NCBI RefSeq assembly: GCF_001423885.1
Contig: NZ_LMPP01000004.1
Coordinates: 124,001 to 188,000 of the forward strand
DNA length: 64,000 bases
DNA from: Rathayibacter sp. Leaf185
GTDB lineage: Bacteria > Actinomycetota > Actinomycetes > Actinomycetales > Microbacteriaceae
Reading direction: 5' to 3'
The translations under genes and the position numbers were made by a program. Below, piece by piece: positions 19,519 through 28,322 of the stretch. Every line of letters starts with the position of its first letter. Positions within the stretch are counted from its first letter, which is position 1. A model generated the notes under the pieces. It ran no database searches. It had not been told where the DNA came from and saw nothing but the letters and a program-made list of their open reading frames with translations.

Positions 19519-20436
19519 TCACGACTGGCACACCGGGCACCAGTAGAGCTTGCGCGCGCCGATCTCCTCGATCAGCACGTTCGTGCCGCAGACCCGGCAC
19601 GGGAGACCCTCGCGCTTGTAGACGTAGTTGCGCTCTGCGCGGCTCCTGACCGCCTTCGACCGCTCGCTCTTCGTCAGTCCGCGGCGGGTGATCATCATCC
19701 CGGTGCGGATGCCGTCCTCGAGCAGCAGCGCCCAGTCGGCCCAGAGCTCGCGGGCCAGCTCGAGCGGCACCTGCTTGCCCGGGGTGTGCGGGTCGAGTCC
19801 GGCGCGGTAGAGCAGCTCCGCGCGGTAGATGTTGCCGATGCCGCTGACCACCGACTGATCCATCAGCACGAGGCCGACCGGGGTCGCGGTCTTGCGGAGG
19901 CGGTTCACGAATCGGTCTCGCGCCTCGTCGGAGTCGTCGGCGGCCGGATCGGGACCGAGTCGCGCGAGCAGCGCCTCCACCTGGGAGGGGTCCATCACCT
20001 CGCACGCGGTCGGCCCGCGCAGGTCGGCGACCGTCTCCTCCGTCTGGATGCGCACCCGGACGGCACCGATGGGCGGCGGCGGGAACTCCTGGAGGTCGGT
20101 GTCGGTCTCGTGCTCCGTCTCGGACAGCCGGACGGCGCGGCGTCTGCGGGGCGCGCCGATACTGCTGCCCGCCTCGCCGTCGGGGAAGAGCGGAGAGACG
20201 TTCCCGAGGAAGTCCCAGGCGCCGTAGAGCCCGAGGTGCACGTGCAGCGTCGCGTCGCCCTCGAAACGCAGGAGCAGGTGCTTGCCGACCGCGGTCGACT
20301 CGAGGACCTCGCGACCGTCGAGGAGCGCGGCACCCTCGACGAAACGGCCCTGCGGGCTGCTCGTCGCGACCCGGTGTCCGACGACATCGCGCTCGAACTG
20401 CAGCGCGATGCGGTGGACGGAATGCCCCTCCGGCAC
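19519..20436 (-). CDS. nei: Fpg/Nei-family DNA glycosylase (Nei-like)
   Basis: Excises oxidised bases and cuts the abasic site. After Met removal the protein begins Pro-Glu-Gly-His, the catalytic Pro and Glu of the family. Lys in VGKHLLLRF, the H2TH region (QSVVSGIGNIYRAELL) and a C-terminal zinc finger (CRVC ... CPVC) are all present, so it looks fully active. The PEGHS start and the zinc finger favour the Nei (endonuclease VIII, Nei2-type) branch over MutM. GTG 20436 follows immediately on the rpiB stop TAG. The 305 residues are a usual length. Confidence 0.93.
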   Translation of the reverse strand: MPEGHSVHRIALQFERDVVGHRVATSSPQGRFVEGAALLDGREVLESTAVGKHLLLRFEGDATLHVHLGLYGAWDFLGNVSPLFPDGEAGSSIGAPRRRRAVRLSETEHETDTDLQEFPPPPIGAVRVRIQTEETVADLRGPTACEVMDPSQVEALLARLGPDPAADDSDEARDRFVNRLRKTATPVGLVLMDQSVVSGIGNIYRAELLYRAGLDPHTPGKQVPLELARELWADWALLLEDGIRTGMMITRRGLTKSERSKAVRSRAERNYVYKREGLPCRVCGTNVLIEEIGARKLYWCPVCQS

Positions 20437-20940
20437 CTAGCGGCCGCTCGCGGCGGAGTCGACGACGCGGCCCGCGATGTCTCCGGTCGCCTCGTACTCG
20501 GCGAGCTGAGCGATGCGGCGGACGTGCCGCTCCTCGAACGAGAACGGCTCGGCGACGAATGCGTCGATGAAGCCGGTGGCCTCCTCGACGGTGTGCTGAC
20601 GCGCTCCGATCGAGATGACGTTGGCGTCGTTGTGCTGGCGGGCGAGCACTGCGGTGCTGAGACTCCACACGAGGGCGGCGCGAACGCCGGCGACCTTGTT
20701 GGCGGCGATCTGCTCGCCGTTGCCAGATCCTCCGAAGACGATGCCGAGAGCCTCGATGCCCGCCTCCTGATCGCGGACGACGGCGGCCGCCGCGTTGATG
20801 CAGAACGAGGGGTAGTCGTCGAGCGGGTCGTACGACGTCGGTCCGTGGTCGACCACGTCGTGTCCCGCAGCACCGAGGTGCTCGATCAGGTGCCGGCTGA
20901 AGTCCAGCCCTGCGTGGTCCGTTGCGATGTGGATGCGCAC
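20437..20940 (-). CDS. rpiB: Ribose-5-phosphate isomerase B
   Basis: Interconverts ribose 5-phosphate and ribulose 5-phosphate in the pentose phosphate pathway. The 167-residue protein starts RIHIATDHAG and has GGSGNGEQIAANKVAG. The Glu in this loop, in place of the catalytic Cys of E. coli RpiB, is the form found in Mycobacterium tuberculosis RpiB. GTG 20940 has GGAGG eight bases upstream, and TACCCT (21000-20995) is a candidate -10. It heads the rpiB-nei-paiB-amidohydrolase operon. Confidence 0.94.
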   Translation of the reverse strand: MRIHIATDHAGLDFSRHLIEHLGAAGHDVVDHGPTSYDPLDDYPSFCINAAAAVVRDQEAGIEALGIVFGGSGNGEQIAANKVAGVRAALVWSLSTAVLARQHNDANVISIGARQHTVEEATGFIDAFVAEPFSFEERHVRRIAQLAEYEATGDIAGRVVDSAASGR

Positions 20941-21172
20941 GCGCTCGTCCTCCGGAAGTGCCGTTCGATGCCCGTGGAGCCGGGGCCGAGTGTCAGGGTA
21001 GCGCCCGAGCGCCAGGACCTGCTGAACACGATCCCGCGTGCTCCGCTCGGCCTGATCGCACGATCTGCGGCGTCGCGGATCTCGTCCGATGCCCGCATCG
21101 GCCTTCGATCCGCTCCTTGCAGCTCGCACGATCAGGCCGTGCTCGCGACGGCGGTCTCGTGTCCACCAGGCC

Positions 21173-21772
21173 CTAGTCGAAGATCGGATCGCGCGTGCGG
21201 GAGCGCTTGAGCTCGAAGAAGCCGTCGTAGGAGGCGGCGGCGACGATGCCGTCCCAGAGGGCCAGCGCCTGCTCACCGCGGGGCGCCGGCGAGAGGACGG
21301 GACCGAAGAAGGCGACGTCTCCGATCGCGATGACGGGGGTGCCGACGTCCTGACCGACCCGCCCGATGCCGTCGAAGTGCGAGGCGCGCATCGGCTCGTC
21401 GTACTCGTCGGTGTCGGCGAAGGCCGCCAGACCGGCGTCGAGGCCGACCTCGGCGAGCGACTCGGCGATGATCGCGTCGACGTCCTTGCGGGCCTCGACG
21501 TGGATCCGTGTGCCGAGCGCGTCGTAGAGCGGCTTGACGTGCTGCTCGCCCTCACGCGCGGCGACGGCGGCGACGAGACGCGTGAAGCGCAGTGCCCGCG
21601 GGAAGAAGGCGCGGTACGACTCGTCCACGTCGTTGTCCTCGTTGAGGACGGCGAGGCTCATGATGTGCCAGCGCACGTCGAGCTCGCGGGCGGGAGTCAC
21701 CTCGTCCACGAACCGCGAGGTCATCCAGGCCCAGGGGCAGGAGGGATCGAACCAGAAATCGACGGTGGTCAT
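21173..21772 (-). CDS. DsbA-fold mycothiol nitroreductase family protein (Rv2466c-like)
   Basis: A 199-residue thioredoxin-fold protein. DFWFDPSCPWAW at the N-terminus, VGTPVIAIGDVAFFGPVLSP, and the C-terminal FFELKRSRT region match the mycothiol-dependent nitroreductase group typified by Rv2466c. The active site is Cys12-Pro-Trp-Ala: the second Cys is missing, so a monothiol mechanism with mycothiol is likely. TAGCGT six bases upstream of ATG 21772 points to a leaderless mRNA. It is divergent from pepN. The substrate is unknown. Confidence 0.88.
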   Translation of the reverse strand: MTTVDFWFDPSCPWAWMTSRFVDEVTPARELDVRWHIMSLAVLNEDNDVDESYRAFFPRALRFTRLVAAVAAREGEQHVKPLYDALGTRIHVEARKDVDAIIAESLAEVGLDAGLAAFADTDEYDEPMRASHFDGIGRVGQDVGTPVIAIGDVAFFGPVLSPAPRGEQALALWDGIVAAASYDGFFELKRSRTRDPIFD

Positions 21773-21778
21773 GGGTCA

Positions 21779-21784
21779 ACGCTA
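21779..21784 (-). promoter_or_regulatory. -10 box TAGCGT for the nitroreductase-like gene
   Basis: TAGCGT (21784-21779) ends six bases before ATG 21772, consistent with leaderless transcription. A divergent TAGGGT (21814-21819) 30 bases away probably serves pepN. Confidence 0.5.
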
Positions 21785-21887
21785 CCTCCCGGCGCGCATC
21801 CCTCAGGCGGCTCTAGGGTAGATCGGCGGCGCCAGCACCCCGGCGCCCGGCAATGCCGCGCCCGCGACGAACGGATGGAGCACCACT

Positions 21888-24434
21888 GTGCCAGGAGACA
21901 ACCTCACCCGCAGCGAAGCGCAGGAGCGCGCCTCGCTGATCCAGGTCACCGACTACGACGTCACCCTCGACCTCACCCGGGGCGCCGAGACCTTCCTCAG
22001 CACGACGACCGTGCGCTTCAGCGCGACAGAGGGAGCCTCGAGCTTCATCGACGCGATCACGAGGACCGTGCACTCGGTCACTCTGAACGGCGCCGAGCTC
22101 GACCCCGCCGACGTGGCCGACGGCGTGCGCATCCGACTCGACTCGCTCGCGGCCGACAACGAGCTGACCGTCGTCGCCGACGCCCTCTACACGAACACCG
22201 GCGAGGGTCTGCACCGCTTCGTCGATCCGGTCGACGGCGAGGTGTACCTCTACTCGCAGTTCGAGGTCCCGGATTCGCGGCGCATGTTCGCGGTGTTCGA
22301 GCAGCCCGATCTGAAGGCCGCGTTCCGCTTCACCGTGACCGCACCCGCCGCCTGGCAGGTCGTCTCGAACCAGCCCACGCCCGAGCCGGTGCCCGCGGGC
22401 GACGGCGTCGCGACCTGGAGCTTCGAGCCCACCCCGCGCATCTCCTCGTACATCACCGCCCTCATCGCGGGGCCGTACGTGGTCGAGACCGACTCCCTCG
22501 TCTCTTCGGACGGCCGCACCGTGCCGCTCGGCGTCTTCGCTCGCGCGTCTCTCGCTCCGTACCTCGATGCGGACTACGTGTTCGAGAAGACCAAGCAGGG
22601 CTTCGACTTCTACGAGGAGAAGTTCGGCGTTCCGTACCCGTTCGACAAGTACGACCAGCTCTTCGTGCCCGAGTTCAACGCGGGCGCGATGGAGAACGCG
22701 GGAGCCGTCACCTTCACCGAGACCTACGTCTTCCGCTCGAAGGTCACCGAGGCGGTCAAGGAGCGCCGCGTCGTGACGATCCTGCACGAGCTCGCCCACA
22801 TGTGGTTCGGCGACCTGGTGACGATGACCTGGTGGAACGACCTCTGGCTCAACGAGTCGTTCGCCGAGTACGCGTCGACTCTCGCGACCGCCGAGGCGAC
22901 GGAGTGGACCGAGGCGTGGACCACCTTCGCCGCGATGGAGAAGAGCTGGGCGTACCGCCAGGACCAGCTCCCCTCGACCCACCCGATCGTCGCGACGATC
23001 AACGACCTCGAGGATGTCCAGGTCAACTTCGACGGCATCACCTACGCCAAGGGCGCCTCCGTGCTCAAGCAGCTGGTGGCCTGGGTCGGCGAGGAGGAGT
23101 TCCTCGCCGGTGTCCACGAGTACTTCGTCAAGCACGCCTTCTCGAACACCGAGCTGCGCGATCTCCTCGTCGAGCTCGAGGCGACCAGCGGACGCGACCT
23201 CACCGAGTGGTCGTCGCTGTGGCTCGAGACGGCCGGGGTGAACACGCTGCGCCCCGAGATCTCGGTCGACGACGAGGGAGTGATCGCGTCCTTCGCGATC
23301 CTGCAGACCGCCGTCGAGGAGTACCCGACGATCCGGCCGCACCGCCTCGCGATCGGCCTCTACGACTTCGAGGGCGACCGCCTCGTGCGCGTCGACCGCC
23401 TCGAGCTCGACGTCGACGGCGAGCGGACCGAGGTGCCCGAGCTGATCGGACGCACCCGCCCCGCCCTCGTGCTGCTCAACGACGACGATCTCGCCTACGC
23501 GAAGATCCGCCTCGACGACTCCTCCCTGGCCGTCGCGATCGAGCACCTCGCGAGCATCGAGAGCCCGCTCGCGCGCTCGCTGGTGTGGGGGTCGGTCTGG
23601 GATGCGACTCGGGACGCCGAGTCGGCTCCCCGCGACTTCGTGCGCCTCGTTCTCGGCAACATCGCGACCGAGACGGAGTCGACCACGCTGCGAACCGTGC
23701 TGGGCCAGCTCGTCAGCACGGCGACGCAGTACGTCGCTCCGGAGCACCGCACCGCGGTGGTCGAGGAGGTCGGCGATCGGCTCTGGGCGATGGCCCAGCA
23801 GGCGGCGGCGGGCAGCGACGCGCAGTTCCAGTTCGTGAAGTTCTTCGCCGCGGTCGCATCGACGGCGGAGCACCTCGACGCCGTGCAGGCGCTGCGTGAC
23901 GGCGCGACGACGCTCGAGGGTCTCGAGATCGACACCGACCTCTCGTGGGAGCTGCTCATCGCGATCGTCGCGGGCGGGCGGGCGGGTGCGACCGAGATCG
24001 ATGCCGCGCTGGCCGCCGACAACACGGCGACCGGAGCGCAGTCCGCGGCGAACGCGCGCGCCGCGATCCCGACCCCGGAGGCCAAGCGCGCGGCCTGGGA
24101 CTCGGTCACGCTCGACGACTCCGCTCCGAACACGATCGTCCGCTCGACGGGCCTCGGCTTCCAGCGGACGTCGGACCCGGCGGTGCTGGATGCGATGGTG
24201 CCGGTGTACTTCGGCGCCCTGCGCGAGCTGTGGGACAGCAAGAGCTACAAGATCGCGGAGTACCTGGTCGTCGGCTTCTACCCGGCCGCGACCCCGACCC
24301 AGGAGATCGTCGACGCGACCCGGGAGTGGCTCGCCGCCAACCCCGAGGTACCGGCGCTGCGACGCCTCGTGATCGAGAACCTCGCGGGCGTCGAGCGCGC
24401 CCTGCGCGCCCAGGCGCGCGACGCGCGGGGCTGA
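21888..24434 (+). CDS. pepN: Aminopeptidase N (M1 family)
   Basis: An 848-residue cytoplasmic zinc aminopeptidase that removes N-terminal residues from peptides. The exopeptidase signature GAMEN lies at 266-270; the zinc motif HELAHMWFGD has His300, Glu301 and His304, and Glu323 is in WLNESFAEY. A C-terminal ERAP1-like helical domain follows. The start is GTG 21888 (Pro-Gly-Asp-Asn-Leu-Thr), with few alternatives. It is convergent with prpC across a strong shared hairpin. Confidence 0.96.
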   Translation: MPGDNLTRSEAQERASLIQVTDYDVTLDLTRGAETFLSTTTVRFSATEGASSFIDAITRTVHSVTLNGAELDPADVADGVRIRLDSLAADNELTVVADALYTNTGEGLHRFVDPVDGEVYLYSQFEVPDSRRMFAVFEQPDLKAAFRFTVTAPAAWQVVSNQPTPEPVPAGDGVATWSFEPTPRISSYITALIAGPYVVETDSLVSSDGRTVPLGVFARASLAPYLDADYVFEKTKQGFDFYEEKFGVPYPFDKYDQLFVPEFNAGAMENAGAVTFTETYVFRSKVTEAVKERRVVTILHELAHMWFGDLVTMTWWNDLWLNESFAEYASTLATAEATEWTEAWTTFAAMEKSWAYRQDQLPSTHPIVATINDLEDVQVNFDGITYAKGASVLKQLVAWVGEEEFLAGVHEYFVKHAFSNTELRDLLVELEATSGRDLTEWSSLWLETAGVNTLRPEISVDDEGVIASFAILQTAVEEYPTIRPHRLAIGLYDFEGDRLVRVDRLELDVDGERTEVPELIGRTRPALVLLNDDDLAYAKIRLDDSSLAVAIEHLASIESPLARSLVWGSVWDATRDAESAPRDFVRLVLGNIATETESTTLRTVLGQLVSTATQYVAPEHRTAVVEEVGDRLWAMAQQAAAGSDAQFQFVKFFAAVASTAEHLDAVQALRDGATTLEGLEIDTDLSWELLIAIVAGGRAGATEIDAALAADNTATGAQSAANARAAIPTPEAKRAAWDSVTLDDSAPNTIVRSTGLGFQRTSDPAVLDAMVPVYFGALRELWDSKSYKIAEYLVVGFYPAATPTQEIVDATREWLAANPEVPALRRLVIENLAGVERALRAQARDARG

Positions 24435-24438
24435 GCGC

Positions 24439-24504
24439 GAGGGAACCCCGGACCGTCGACGGAGCCCGCGCCCAGCGGCGGCTTCGACGGTCCGGGGTTC
24501 CCTC
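24439..24504. terminator. Bidirectional terminator between pepN and prpC
   Basis: A perfect 21-bp inverted repeat has arms at 24439-24459 and 24484-24504, with a 24-base loop. It starts four bases after pepN and ends 31 bases from the prpC stop. Convergent position and perfect symmetry suggest it ends both transcripts. Confidence 0.85.
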
Positions 24505-24535
24505 ACCCGTTGTGACGGAGGGCCCGGCCTGCGGG

Positions 24536-25672
24536 TCAGCGCTCCGGCAGGGAGCGGCGGGCGGGGCCGTCGTAGGCCGACAGCGGGCGGATGAGCGCGT
24601 TGGACGCGCGCTGCTCGAGCACGTGCGCCGTCCAGCCGACGACGCGGGCCGCGACGAACAGCGGCGTGAAGATCTCGGTGTCGAACCCCATCAGGCGGTA
24701 CGCCGGACCGGACGGGTAGTCGAGATTCGGCAGGATCCCCGTCCGATCGGCCATCGCCTCCGCCAGCGCGTCGTAGAGCTCGAGCATCTCGACGGCGCTC
24801 TCGTGCTCGGCCACGCGCCGGAGCGCCGCCTCCATGGTCGGCACCCGCGAGTCACCCGACTTGTACACGCGGTGACCGAAGCCCATCACCTTGCGGCGCT
24901 CCCCCAGCGCCGACGCGAGCCACTCCCGCGAGCGCCGCGGCGCCTCCTGGCCGAGTCCGATCTCGTCGAAGACGTGCAGCACGGCCTCGTTCGCGCCTCC
25001 GTGCAGCGGGCCCTTCAGCGCACCCACGGCCGCCGTCACCGCCGAGTACACGTCGGAGAGCGTCGACGTCACCACCCGTGCCGTGAACGTCGACGCATTG
25101 AAGGAGTGCTCCGCGTAGAGCACGAGTGAGACCCGGAAGGCGTCGACGACCACGGCATCGGGCACCTCGCCGAAGGTCATCCAGAGGAAGTTCTCGGAGT
25201 AGTCGAGGTCGCGCCGCGGAGCGATCGGCTCCTCGCTGCGACGCCGGCGCTGCGCGTAGGCGACGATCGCCGGCAGGGCCGCCCAGAGCCGGATCGAACG
25301 CTCGAGCACCTCGTCGGGCGCGTCCGCATCGGCGTCCGGATCGAGCGCACCCAGCGCACTGACGGCTGTTCGCACCACGTCCATCGGGTGCGCCGTGAGC
25401 GGCAGCAGGTCGATGACCGCACGGATCTCGGGAGCCAGACCGCGGTGCGACCGCTCGAACGAGCGCAGGGCGGCGGCCTCCCCCGTCGTCGGCAGCTCAC
25501 CGTTCCAGAGCAGCCAGGCGACGTCCTCGAACGAGCGCTCTGCCGCGAGCTCCTGCACGGGGTAGCCCCGGTACAGCAGCGAGTTCGACTCCGGGTCGAC
25601 CTTCGAGATCGCCGTGGTGTCGACGACGACGCCCACGAGACCCTTCCGGATGTCCTGGTCGGTGGTGCTCAT
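24536..25672 (-). CDS. prpC: 2-Methylcitrate synthase / citrate synthase
   Basis: Condenses propionyl-CoA (and probably acetyl-CoA) with oxaloacetate. The 378-residue length and the start KGLVGVVVDTTAISKVDPE match the bifunctional PrpC type rather than the ~430-residue GltA. Citrate synthase residues are visible in GPLHGGANE and MGFGHRVYKSGDSR, and an Asp in the later segment DRTGILPNLDYPSG. It begins 49 bases after prpB on the same strand. Ends toward pepN at the shared hairpin. Confidence 0.93.
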   Translation of the reverse strand: MSTTDQDIRKGLVGVVVDTTAISKVDPESNSLLYRGYPVQELAAERSFEDVAWLLWNGELPTTGEAAALRSFERSHRGLAPEIRAVIDLLPLTAHPMDVVRTAVSALGALDPDADADAPDEVLERSIRLWAALPAIVAYAQRRRRSEEPIAPRRDLDYSENFLWMTFGEVPDAVVVDAFRVSLVLYAEHSFNASTFTARVVTSTLSDVYSAVTAAVGALKGPLHGGANEAVLHVFDEIGLGQEAPRRSREWLASALGERRKVMGFGHRVYKSGDSRVPTMEAALRRVAEHESAVEMLELYDALAEAMADRTGILPNLDYPSGPAYRLMGFDTEIFTPLFVAARVVGWTAHVLEQRASNALIRPLSAYDGPARRSLPER

Positions 25673-25721
25673 GTCCGCTCCTTCGCGAGATGGGCCGGGG
25701 CGCCGGGGTTGGCGCGGGTCG

Positions 25722-26633
25722 TCAGGCGCCGTGGTGATCGGCGAGGCTGAAGTCGAAGACGCCCTCGTCGAACGTGCTGTACGAGGCGTAGTCGAGCAGT
25801 TCGTAGAGCTCGGCCCTGGTCTGCATGCCGGGTACCTCGGCTCGCAGCGATCCGTCGGCCTTCAGGGTGTCGAGGGCGCGCATCGCCGCACCCATCGCGA
25901 TCCGGAGGAGCGAGACCGGGTAGATGACGATGTTCACGCCGACGTCGGCGAGCTGCCGGGCGGTGAAGAGCTCGCTCTTGCCGAACTCGGTCATGTTCGC
26001 GAGCACGGGGACGTCGACGGCCGAGCGGATCGCCTCGAACTCGCCGAGATCACGCATCGCCTCGGGGAAGATCGCGTCGGCGCCGGCGTCGACGAGTCGC
26101 TTCGCGCGGTCGATCGCAGCCTGCAGGCCGTCGATGGCGCGGATGTCGGTCCTGGCCATGATCACGAGGCCGGAGTCGCGACGCGCGTCGACCGCTGCGG
26201 CGATCCGGCGGACCGAGGTGCTCTCGTCGACGACCGCCTTCCCGTCGAGGTGCCCGCAGCGCTTCGGGTTGACCTGGTCCTCGATGTGCAGCGCCGCGAC
26301 CCCGGCGTCCTCGAGCATCTGCACGGTGCGCGCGACGTTGAGCGGCTCGCCGAACCCCGTGTCGGCGTCGATGAGGACGGGCAGGTCGGTCATCCGCGCG
26401 ATCTGCTGGCCTCGGCCCGCGACCTCGCTGAGGGTCGTGAGCCCGATGTCGGGCAGCCCCAGTTCGGCCGAGAGCACGGCGCCCGAGACGTAGACGCCGT
26501 CGAATCCCTTCTCCTCGATCAGCCGCGCCGAGAGCGGAGTGAAGGCGCCCGGCAGCTGCAGGAGCTCGCCCGTCGCGAGCCGCTCACGGAAGAGACGGCG
26601 CTTCTCGGCGGGGGTCCGGGTCGAGTGCAGCAT
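25722..26633 (-). CDS. prpB: 2-Methylisocitrate lyase
   Basis: Splits methylisocitrate into pyruvate and succinate. The 303-residue product has the ICL/PEPM signature PKRCGHLDGK with the catalytic Cys, plus DADTGFGEP and ALHIEDQ metal-site segments. ATG 26633 has GAGGA upstream; the longer reading frame beyond is antisense to mscS. A -10 TAGATT lies at 26694-26689. It forms an operon with prpC; neither prpD nor a PrpR-like regulator is seen in the window. Confidence 0.93.
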   Translation of the reverse strand: MLHSTRTPAEKRRLFRERLATGELLQLPGAFTPLSARLIEEKGFDGVYVSGAVLSAELGLPDIGLTTLSEVAGRGQQIARMTDLPVLIDADTGFGEPLNVARTVQMLEDAGVAALHIEDQVNPKRCGHLDGKAVVDESTSVRRIAAAVDARRDSGLVIMARTDIRAIDGLQAAIDRAKRLVDAGADAIFPEAMRDLGEFEAIRSAVDVPVLANMTEFGKSELFTARQLADVGVNIVIYPVSLLRIAMGAAMRALDTLKADGSLRAEVPGMQTRAELYELLDYASYSTFDEGVFDFSLADHHGA

Positions 26634-26770
26634 CGGGCGTCCTCGGGGTCTGGGAAGAAGGGTGGCAGCGAGGCGGCGCCTCCCGTCGAATCTATACGGC
26701 GGCCCGCCGGCCGGCGCGAAGAGGCCCGGAAGCGGGTCGCTGCCGAACCGTCTCGCAGGAAGCGGTCCCG

Positions 26771-26776
26771 TAGCCT
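26771..26776 (+). promoter_or_regulatory. -10 box TAGCCT for mscS
   Basis: TAGCCT ends seven bases before ATG 26784, the leaderless spacing. The intervening GGAGGCG could also act as a weak ribosome site on a slightly longer transcript. Confidence 0.45.
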
Positions 26777-26783
26777 GGAGGCG

Positions 26784-27875
26784 ATGCTGCTCTTCGACAC
26801 CTCCACTCCCAGTCCTGTCGCCGCGACCATCTCCTTCTTCGACACTCCCGTCTTCTGGAAGAGCGTCGGAGTCGTCCTGATCGTGCTCGGCGCGCTCGTC
26901 GCGCGCGTCATCGCGCACTTCGTCGTCGGCCGGGTGGTCGACCAGATCGTCTCGGGTGTGAAGAAGCGCCAGCGGGTCGAGGACACGCAGGCGATCGCCG
27001 CCTCACCGCTCGCTGCGGTGCGCGTCGTCCAGCGCACGCGGACGCTGGGCTCGATCCTGAACAACATCAGCTCGATCCTGATCGTGATCATCGCCCTCGT
27101 GATGATCGTCAGCACGATCGACAGCACTCTCATCGGCTCCTTCGCCCTGCTCACCGCGGCGCTCGGCGCCGGCCTCGGCTTCGGTGCCCAGAACATCGTG
27201 AAGGACGTGCTGAACGGGCTCTTCATGGTCGCCGAGGACCAGCTCGGAGTCGGCGACGTGGTCGACACCGGCCAGGCCACGGGTGTGGTCGAGAACGTCG
27301 GCGTGCGGATCACCCAGATCCGCGACGTGAACGGCACCCTGTGGTTCGTCCGCAACGGCGAGATCATCCGGGTCGGCAACATGTCGCAGGGTTGGTCGCG
27401 CGTGATCATCGACCTCGCCGTGCCCTACGAGGCCGACCTCGAGACGGTGCAGGCGTCGATCCTGCAGACCGCGAACGAGCTCGCCGCCAGCAGCCGGTGG
27501 CGTGCCCGGATCATCGACAAGCCGGAGCTGTGGGGGCTGGAGTCGATCTCCGACGACGCCCTCGTCGTCCGGCTCGTGCTGAAGACCCGCACGACGGCCA
27601 AGGACGACGTCGCGCGCGAGCTCAAGATCCGCCTCAAGCGGGCGCTCGACGCCCTCGACGTGAAGCTGCCGTCGCTGTCCGCCGTCGTGCTGAGCGGGTT
27701 CGAGGGTGCGGCGAGCGTCGGAGGCGCTAAGGGCCCCCGCACGACGCCGTCGCCCACCATCACGACCGAGCACGGCAAGCCGGTGCGCCTCCCCCGCGCC
27801 CTACGCAAGCAGAAGGACGCGCGGCCCGTCGACGGCGACGGCTCGGACGCTCCGACGCAGGGACCGCGCTCGTGA
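26784..27875 (+). CDS. MscS-type mechanosensitive channel
   Basis: A 363-residue inner-membrane channel that opens on membrane tension. Membrane helices lie at about 24-48, 94-111 and 119-148; the third contains the pore motif ALGAGLGFGAQNIVKDVLNG. The beta domain (GVGDVVDTGQATGVVENVGVR) and the C-terminal alpha/beta domain follow. A disordered, basic Pro/Thr tail (about 315-363) is extra. The stop overlaps the start of the globin gene by four bases. Confidence 0.93.
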   Translation: MLLFDTSTPSPVAATISFFDTPVFWKSVGVVLIVLGALVARVIAHFVVGRVVDQIVSGVKKRQRVEDTQAIAASPLAAVRVVQRTRTLGSILNNISSILIVIIALVMIVSTIDSTLIGSFALLTAALGAGLGFGAQNIVKDVLNGLFMVAEDQLGVGDVVDTGQATGVVENVGVRITQIRDVNGTLWFVRNGEIIRVGNMSQGWSRVIIDLAVPYEADLETVQASILQTANELAASSRWRARIIDKPELWGLESISDDALVVRLVLKTRTTAKDDVARELKIRLKRALDALDVKLPSLSAVVLSGFEGAASVGGAKGPRTTPSPTITTEHGKPVRLPRALRKQKDARPVDGDGSDAPTQGPRS

Positions 27876-28282
27876 CCGGCCTGCAGATCGGCGGGACGCC
27901 TCCGATGCGCAGCTTCTGGGAGCACCTGGGCGGTCGCCCGACCTTCGAGCGGCTCGTGCGCCGCTTCTACGAGGGCGTGCGCGAAGACGAGGTCCTGTGG
28001 CCGATGTACCCCGAGCACGACCTCGAGGGAGCGATCCAGCGGCTCACGGGGTTCCTCGAGCAGTACTGGGGCGGGCCGACGACCTACAGCCAGGAGCGCG
28101 GCCACCCGCGGCTGCGGATGCGGCACCAGCCCTTCCACATCAACCCCGAGGCGCGCGACCACTGGCTCCAGAACATGCGCGTGGCGGTCGACGAGCTCGA
28201 GCTCGCGCCGGCCGACGACGCGATGCTCTGGGACTACCTCGAGCGCGCGGCGCACGCGATGGTGAACACGTTCGAGGAGTGA
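27872..28282 (+). CDS. glbO: Group II truncated haemoglobin (trHbO-like)
   Basis: A 136-residue 2-on-2 haem protein that binds O2 and possibly NO or peroxide. FWEHLGGRPTFERLVRRFYEGV contains the B10 Tyr; HLRMRHQPF-type proximal His appears in RMRHQPFHINP, and the G8 Trp is in RDHWLQNM, all typical of group II. GTG 27872 overlaps the mscS stop (GTGA), so the two are coupled; ATG 27905 would be a shorter alternative. The mscS-globin pairing is not explained by known function. Confidence 0.93.
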   Translation: MTGLQIGGTPPMRSFWEHLGGRPTFERLVRRFYEGVREDEVLWPMYPEHDLEGAIQRLTGFLEQYWGGPTTYSQERGHPRLRMRHQPFHINPEARDHWLQNMRVAVDELELAPADDAMLWDYLERAAHAMVNTFEE

Positions 28283-28322
28283 CCCGGCGCGGGACTGATG
28301 TCTCGGTCCGTCGCGGGCCGAC

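Noticed and set aside
25614-26783. Upstream extension of the mscS frame (about 390 extra codons)
   Set aside because: The extension is antisense to prpB, and the -10 box at 26771-26776 places the start at 26784.
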